Shown: positions 6,535 to 10,893 of the stretch, piece by piece
Layout of the letters: each line of letters opens with the position of its first letter
How positions within the stretch are numbered: the first letter of the stretch is position 1
NCBI GenBank assembly: GCA_017537105.1
Contig: JAFWBZ010000375.1
Location: 1 to 10,893 of the forward strand
DNA from: Clostridia bacterium
Lineage (GTDB): Bacteria > Bacillota > Clostridia > Christensenellales > Aristaeellaceae
Direction of reading: 5' to 3'
Length of the DNA stretch: 10,893 nucleotides
The notes under the pieces: generated by a model
The model's database searches: none
What the model was told of the DNA's origin: nothing
What the model saw: the letters and a program-made list of their open reading frames with translations, nothing else
Program-made: the position numbers and the translations under genes

Positions 6535-7545
6535 TCAGCGACCGGCAATCTCGTCGATCCTGGCGAGCTCCTCGGCGGTGAAGGTGTGGTTTTCCAGGGC
6601 CTTGAGATCCTCCAGGATCTGCTCGGAACGGGAGGCGCCGATCAGCACGGAGCAGACGTCCCCGTCCTTCAGGATCCAGGCCAGCGCCATGCCGGCCAGC
6701 GTCTGTCCGCGCTGCCGCGCCAGGTCGTTCAGCGCCCGAATCTGCGTGAGGCGCTCCGGCGTCAGGCTGGAAGCATTCAGGAAGCGGCCGTCCCGGGCGA
6801 TGCGGCTGTCCTCGGGGATGCCGTTCAGGTACCGGTCGGTCAGCAGTCCCTGGGCCAGCGGGCTGAAGGCGATGATGCCCATGCCCGCCTCCCGGCAGTA
6901 GTCCTTCACGCCGTCCTCCTCGATGGTTCGGTCGAAGATGGAGTAGCGTCGCTGATTCACGATCAGCGGACAGCGCAGCTGACGCATGATCTCGATGGCC
7001 TGAGCAGTGTGCTCCCGGTCATAGTTGGAGATGCCCGCATAGAGCGCGCGGCCGCTGCGCACGATGTGGGCCAGCGCCTCCATGCTCTCCTCCAGCGGCG
7101 TCTCCGGGTCCATGCGATGATGGTAAAAGATGTCTACGTAGTCCAGCCCCAGCCGCTTCAGACTCTGGTCGCAGCTGGCGATCAGATACTTCCTGCTGCC
7201 CCAGTTGCCGTAGGGACCGTCCCACATGTCGTACCCGGCCTTGGAGGTGATCACCAGCTCGTCCCGATAGGGCCGGAAGTCCTCCCGGAGGATCCTGCCC
7301 GCGTTGGTCTCGGCGCTGCCGTAGACGGGCCCGTAGTTGTTGGCCAGGTCGAACTGGGTGATGCCGTGGTCGAAGGCCGTGCGGCACATCGCCCGCATGT
7401 TGTCGAAGTTGCCGTTGGAGCCGAAGTTGTGCCAGAAGCCCAGCGAGACCGCCGGAAACTTCAGGCCGCTCCTGCCCACCCGGTTGTACTCCATTTGGTC
7501 ATAGCGCGCACCGCTGGCCGCATAGATGTTTGCGATATCCGCCAT
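6535..7545 (-). CDS. yghZ: Aldo/keto reductase, YghZ (L-glyceraldehyde 3-phosphate reductase) type
   Basis: Cytoplasmic NADPH-dependent aldo/keto reductase of the AKR14/K-channel-beta-like branch. The E. coli relative reduces L-glyceraldehyde 3-phosphate and can help detoxify methylglyoxal. The 336 residues fit the family (E. coli about 346). Strongly conserved YghZ stretches are seen: FDLANNYGPVYGSAETN (65-81), REDFRPYRDELVITSKAGYDMW, WGSRKYLIASCDQSLKRLGLD and DIFYHHRMDPETPLEE. The catalytic tetrad is intact: D66, Y71, K102, H143. The cofactor-end motif SVLIGASRSEQILEDLKAL is at 299-317. Start: ATG with AGGAGG 8 nt upstream. The gene follows the metallophosphoesterase by 93 nt on the same strand and may be read from that transcript or from its own unrecognised promoter. 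Exact substrate in this organism is inferred from the family. Confidence 0.93.
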   Translation of the reverse strand: MADIANIYAASGARYDQMEYNRVGRSGLKFPAVSLGFWHNFGSNGNFDNMRAMCRTAFDHGITQFDLANNYGPVYGSAETNAGRILREDFRPYRDELVITSKAGYDMWDGPYGNWGSRKYLIASCDQSLKRLGLDYVDIFYHHRMDPETPLEESMEALAHIVRSGRALYAGISNYDREHTAQAIEIMRQLRCPLIVNQRRYSIFDRTIEEDGVKDYCREAGMGIIAFSPLAQGLLTDRYLNGIPEDSRIARDGRFLNASSLTPERLTQIRALNDLARQRGQTLAGMALAWILKDGDVCSVLIGASRSEQILEDLKALENHTFTAEELARIDEIAGR

Positions 7546-7584
7546 GGAATTGTCCTCCTGTCGTTCATAATCCGTTCAATGCTC

Positions 7585-7633
7585 CCGGGCGACGAGGACA
7601 ATGTCTCAGCGCCCGGACAACCTGCCTGTCCGG
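7585..7633 (-). other. Mutually exclusive hairpin arms in the leader of the aldo/keto reductase gene
   Basis: Two 7-bp perfect stems share bases. Stem 1 pairs CCGGACA (7633-7627) with TGTCCGG (7619-7613) around a 7-nt loop. Stem 2 pairs CCGGGCG (7616-7610) with CGCCCGG (7591-7585). The shared CCGG at 7613-7616 means both cannot form at once. There is no T-run after either, so neither is a standard terminator. In GC-rich DNA this could be chance. Confidence 0.3.
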
Positions 7634-7638
7634 CTATA

Positions 7639-8709
7639 TCAGCGATCCGATAATCGAATATCCACCTGCCGCACATCCTGGGGGCAGTCCTCCAGAATGC
7701 CCATTATCCACCTCTTGACGACCGTCCTGGTCTCGACTCTGCGCCACTTTCGCGCCGCTGGCGCGCTGAGCATGGCCGCGCAGGTGTCCTCGCGCAACTG
7801 CGAGGTTATCACCGCTTCAAACGCATCGACGAACCACTGTATGGCGTCCTCGTCGTCCGCATAGGGCGTGTCCTGCAGCGTGCCCCGCGCCATGCCCTCC
7901 GCCAGGGCGATGGCGTCTGCCCGCATCTCCCGCCGGACCTGGTCACTGTACAGCGGCAGCACCTGCCAGCGCAGGGCGTCCTCCGTGACCTCCAGCAGCC
8001 CCGCCCAGCCGGGATAGGCGTGGGGCTGGCCCACGGTGATCTGTTGAAGCCCATCCACCTTCACGGCGGCAAAGACGTGATCATGGCCGCACAGGTACAG
8101 CTGCACGCCGCTGAGCGCGTCCACCAGCCCGGCCGCGCCGGGCGTCCGTTCCCAGCGCTCGGCGGGGAGTATCGGGTGATGGCCGCAGGCGACCACCGGA
8201 GTGCCCTCCGCAAGCCGTGACAGGGTGTCTTTCACCCACGTGCACGTACCCTCCGAGATGCCGCCCAGCGGCGCGACGCAGCCCTGCATGTCGTTGGTGT
8301 CCAGCAGGAGCAGGCAGATGCCGCCGCCGGTCATCACGGCACAGCTTGCCGAAGCCTCGTCCCGGCTGAACGCCTGGCTCCAGCCGCAATCGGCATAGAG
8401 CCCAATGAAATCCGATATGTCCAGCGTGACGTCATGGTTCCCTGGGATCACATAAGCTGGCCTGCCCAGTGATGCCAGGAAGGCCTTCACCCGATCATGC
8501 TCCGGGTCGCGCGCGTTGTTTGTGTTGTCGCCCAGCAGGATCACAGCGTCCACGCTCTGTGCTGCCGCCCGCAGCGCGGCCAGCGCCAACTCGTGCGCCT
8601 CCCCGTCCGCCGTCAGATGCAGGTCTGACGAGATCAGGAAGGTCTCGGCGCAACCGCCGGCGCAGAGCGCCAGCAGCAGGCAGATGAGCACAGTCATTCT
8701 CCGCTTCAC
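7639..8709 (-). CDS. Exported (probably lipid-anchored) calcineurin-like metallophosphoesterase
   Basis: A 356-residue protein with an N-terminal export signal (KRR at 2-4, hydrophobic 6-17, then AGGC with C20 as the likely lipidated Cys). The mature part is a calcineurin-like dimetal phosphoesterase with all motifs: SDLHL (D29, H31), GDN (60-62), GNHD (90-93), GHHP (176-179) and GHDH (208-211). It therefore should hydrolyse a phosphomonoester or diester outside the membrane; the substrate cannot be told. The region after about residue 250 lacks the catalytic motifs and is unassigned. Start: GTG at 8709 with GGGAGG 10 nt upstream; an ATG four codons later has no properly spaced ribosome binding site and would drop the KRR charge. 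It follows the oxidoreductase by 21 nt, suggesting co-transcription, though the functional link is not obvious. Confidence 0.88.
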   Translation of the reverse strand: MKRRMTVLICLLLALCAGGCAETFLISSDLHLTADGEAHELALAALRAAAQSVDAVILLGDNTNNARDPEHDRVKAFLASLGRPAYVIPGNHDVTLDISDFIGLYADCGWSQAFSRDEASASCAVMTGGGICLLLLDTNDMQGCVAPLGGISEGTCTWVKDTLSRLAEGTPVVACGHHPILPAERWERTPGAAGLVDALSGVQLYLCGHDHVFAAVKVDGLQQITVGQPHAYPGWAGLLEVTEDALRWQVLPLYSDQVRREMRADAIALAEGMARGTLQDTPYADDEDAIQWFVDAFEAVITSQLREDTCAAMLSAPAARKWRRVETRTVVKRWIMGILEDCPQDVRQVDIRLSDR

Positions 8710-8730
8710 AACCCCACGACCTCCCGAATC

Positions 8731-10893
8731 CTACTGGTTCTTCAGCTTTTCATAGCGCTCCTTCGCCAGCCGCGCGCCCTCGGCGAAAAGCGTCCGCGCA
8801 TTCTCCGGGAACGTGCGCCGCAGCGAGGCGTAGCGCACCTCCCCGTCGAGGAAGGCTTCGTAATCCAGCGTCGGCGCCTTGGAATCCAGCTGGAACTTTG
8901 GCTCTGCGTTCGGGTTGTAGCGGTACAGGAACCAGTAGCCCGCCTCCACCGCGCGCTTCATCTCATCCTGCACCTTCGCCATGCCGCACTTCAGGCCGTG
9001 GCTCTGGCAGGGCGCGTAGGCGATGATGACCGACGGCCCTTCGAAGGCCTCCGCCTCCCGCATGGCCCGCACCAGCTGCGCATTGTCCGCGCCCATGGCC
9101 ACCTGAGCCACATAGACGTTGCCATAGGTCATCAGCATGCCGCCGAGGTCCTTCTTCGGGCGCTTCTTGCCGGAGGCCGCAAACTGCGCCACTGCGCCCA
9201 CGGGCGTCGCCTTGGAGGACTGGCCGCCGGTGTTGGAGTAGACCTCGGTGTCCACGATGAGCACGTTCACGTCCTCGCCGCTGGCGACCACGTGGTCCAG
9301 GCCGCCAAAGCCGATGTCATAGGCCCAGCCATCGCCGCCGTACATCCAGAAGGTCTTCTTGGCCAGCTGGTCCCGGTGCTTGAGGATCTCCCCCGCCCCG
9401 GCGCCGCCGTCCCGCTCCAGCGCGGCGATCAGCGCGCGGCTGGCGGAGGCCGACGCATCGATGTCCTGATAGGTCTCGAGCCAGCGGTCGATGGCGGCGT
9501 TCACCTCTGCGGCGCCGCAGGTCCGGCGATATTCCTCGACGCGCATCCGCTGCGCCTCGCGCTGCTGGCGCACCGCCAGCACCATGCCCAGGCTGAATTC
9601 GGCGTTGTTCTCAAACAGCGAATTCGACCAGGCCGGACCACAGCCCCGCCGGTTCACGGTGTAGGGAATGCCCGGCATGGCAGAGCCCCAGGCCTGGGAG
9701 CAGCCGGTAGCATTCGCCCAGTACACCCGATCGCCGTAGAGCTGGGTCAGCAGCTTGGCGTAGGGCGTCTCCCCGCAGCCTGCGCAGGCCGCGGAGAACT
9801 CCAGCAGCGGCTGGCGGAACTGGCTGCCCTTGACGGTATAGGGATCGAACACGTCGCCCTTCTCCGAAAGGGTCAGCGCATAGGCCCAGGTCGCCGAGGT
9901 GTCCGGCGCTTCGGCGACGGGCGTCATGGTCAGCGCCTTGTCCTTCGCCGGACAGACGTTCTCGCAGCTGCCGCAGCCGGTGCAGTCCAGATTGCTGACA
10001 GCCATGGCGAAGTACAGCCCTTCCGCCTGTTTTCCCTTCGCGGGAACCGCCTGCATGCCGACGGGCGCGTCGGCGCGCTCCGCCTCGCTCAGCAGGTACG
10101 GCCGGATGACCGCGTGGGGACAGACATAGCTGCACCTGTTGCACTGGATGCACTTTGCCGCGTCCCACACCGGCACGCGAGTGGCGATGCCGCGCTTCTC
10201 CCAGGCGGTCAGGCCCATGTCCATCACGCCGTCCTCGTAGCCCTTGAAGGCGGATACGGGCAGATCGTCGCCCTTCTGGGCGTTGATGGGATCCAGCAGC
10301 TTTGCGACCACCTCGGGCACTTCCCGTGCGGAAGCAGGCGCGTCCTCCGCGTCCCTCCAGCGCGCGGGCACGTCGATGCGCACCAAACCCTCGCTGCCCG
10401 CGTCGATGGCGGCCAGGTTCTTGTTCACCACGTCCTCGCCCTTGGCGAAATAGGTCTTGCGGGCGGCATCCTTCATGTAGCCCACGGCCTCTTCCACGGG
10501 GATGACGGGCATCAGGTGGAAGAAGGCGGACTGGAGCACCATGTTGAAGTGGTTGCCCAGGCCCAGCCGCTCCGCGATCTTCACCGCGTCGATGGTGTAG
10601 AGCCGCAGTCCCTTCTCCGCGATGTCCCGACGGGCCCTGGCGGGGAGATGCGCCTCCAGCTCCGAGGCATCCCAGGGGCAGTTGAGCAGCAGCGTGCCGC
10701 CGGGCTTGACCTCCCCGGCGATGTCGTATTTTTCAATGTAGGTGGGGTTGTGGCAGGCCACGAAGTCCGCCCGCTTGACGTAGTAGGAGGATCGAATCGG
10801 CGCGTCGCCAAAGCGCAGGTGGCTCTTGGTGACGCCAAAGCTCTTCTTCGCGTCGTACTCGAAATAGGCCTGGGCAAACCCGGGCGTGTGGTC
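8731..10893 (-). CDS. nifJ: Pyruvate:ferredoxin (flavodoxin) oxidoreductase, C-terminal 720 residues (N-terminus outside window)
   Basis: This enzyme converts pyruvate and CoA to acetyl-CoA and CO2, passing electrons to ferredoxin or flavodoxin, and is central to anaerobic fermentation. Homodimeric single-chain enzymes are about 1170-1200 residues, so roughly 450 are missing. In window numbering, residues 1-170 belong to the gamma and EKR-type domains. The two-cluster ferredoxin domain has CIQCNRCSYVCP (248-259) and CTGCGSCENVCP (304-315). The proximal [4Fe-4S] cluster ligands are CAGC (370, 373), C398 in ATGC and C629 in APCQSHG. The thiamine diphosphate site is GGDGWAYDIG with DTEVYSNTGGQ following. 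All three clusters and the thiamine site are therefore complete. The end, KERYEKLKNQ, is normal. The gene symbol is by family. The promoter and N-terminus lie to the right. Confidence 0.96.
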   Translation of the reverse strand, partial: DHTPGFAQAYFEYDAKKSFGVTKSHLRFGDAPIRSSYYVKRADFVACHNPTYIEKYDIAGEVKPGGTLLLNCPWDASELEAHLPARARRDIAEKGLRLYTIDAVKIAERLGLGNHFNMVLQSAFFHLMPVIPVEEAVGYMKDAARKTYFAKGEDVVNKNLAAIDAGSEGLVRIDVPARWRDAEDAPASAREVPEVVAKLLDPINAQKGDDLPVSAFKGYEDGVMDMGLTAWEKRGIATRVPVWDAAKCIQCNRCSYVCPHAVIRPYLLSEAERADAPVGMQAVPAKGKQAEGLYFAMAVSNLDCTGCGSCENVCPAKDKALTMTPVAEAPDTSATWAYALTLSEKGDVFDPYTVKGSQFRQPLLEFSAACAGCGETPYAKLLTQLYGDRVYWANATGCSQAWGSAMPGIPYTVNRRGCGPAWSNSLFENNAEFSLGMVLAVRQQREAQRMRVEEYRRTCGAAEVNAAIDRWLETYQDIDASASASRALIAALERDGGAGAGEILKHRDQLAKKTFWMYGGDGWAYDIGFGGLDHVVASGEDVNVLIVDTEVYSNTGGQSSKATPVGAVAQFAASGKKRPKKDLGGMLMTYGNVYVAQVAMGADNAQLVRAMREAEAFEGPSVIIAYAPCQSHGLKCGMAKVQDEMKRAVEAGYWFLYRYNPNAEPKFQLDSKAPTLDYEAFLDGEVRYASLRRTFPENARTLFAEGARLAKERYEKLKNQ

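Noticed and set aside
7461..7676. Small minus-strand open frame bridging the phosphoesterase and reductase genes
   Set aside because: It overlaps both genes in another frame with no ribosome binding site; no recognisable domain.

Overview
The window looks like a GC-rich chromosomal segment from an anaerobic, low-oxygen-adapted Firmicute, most likely an uncultured-type Clostridia lineage. This placement is inferred from four things: a single-chain pyruvate:ferredoxin oxidoreductase, a peptide-type ABC importer, strong GGAGG ribosome binding sites in front of most genes, and terminators made of a perfect stem plus a T-run. No rRNA or marker gene is present to fix the taxon. Every gene is on the minus strand except one small regulator.

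Reading the minus strand from right to left, the first block (10893 to 6535) holds the C-terminal two thirds of pyruvate:ferredoxin oxidoreductase (N-terminus outside the window), an exported metallophosphoesterase only 21 nt behind it, and, after a 93-nt gap with overlapping hairpin arms, a YghZ-type aldo/keto reductase. This block ends against a strong hairpin terminator at 6475-6525 that belongs to the convergent plus-strand gene.

The middle (6461 to 5455) holds a 67-residue Xre/Cro-type helix-turn-helix regulator on the plus strand. It is divergent from a small four-helix membrane protein of unknown function on the minus strand. The roughly 240-270 bp between them (6019-6257 is non-coding on either start choice) contains a promoter-like signal for each direction. 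Both signals carry small inverted repeats with a GGTAT half-site, so the regulator may control both genes.

The left block (5395 to 1) is a peptide/nickel-type (Opp/Dpp) ABC importer in the order binding protein, permease B, permease C. A promoter-like TATAAT and a strong ribosome binding site precede the binding protein. A 17-bp perfect hairpin followed by seven T's lies between the binding protein and the permeases and probably lowers permease expression. ATPase genes are expected beyond the left edge but are not in the window.

The most unusual feature is that two of the three importer parts are enlarged on the extracytoplasmic side. The C-type permease carries about 340 extra residues between its first helix and its membrane core, including degenerate internal repeats. 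The binding protein is 752 residues with a roughly 130-residue helical insertion. The B-type permease is of ordinary size. I saw no CRISPR array, tRNA, rRNA or mobile element.
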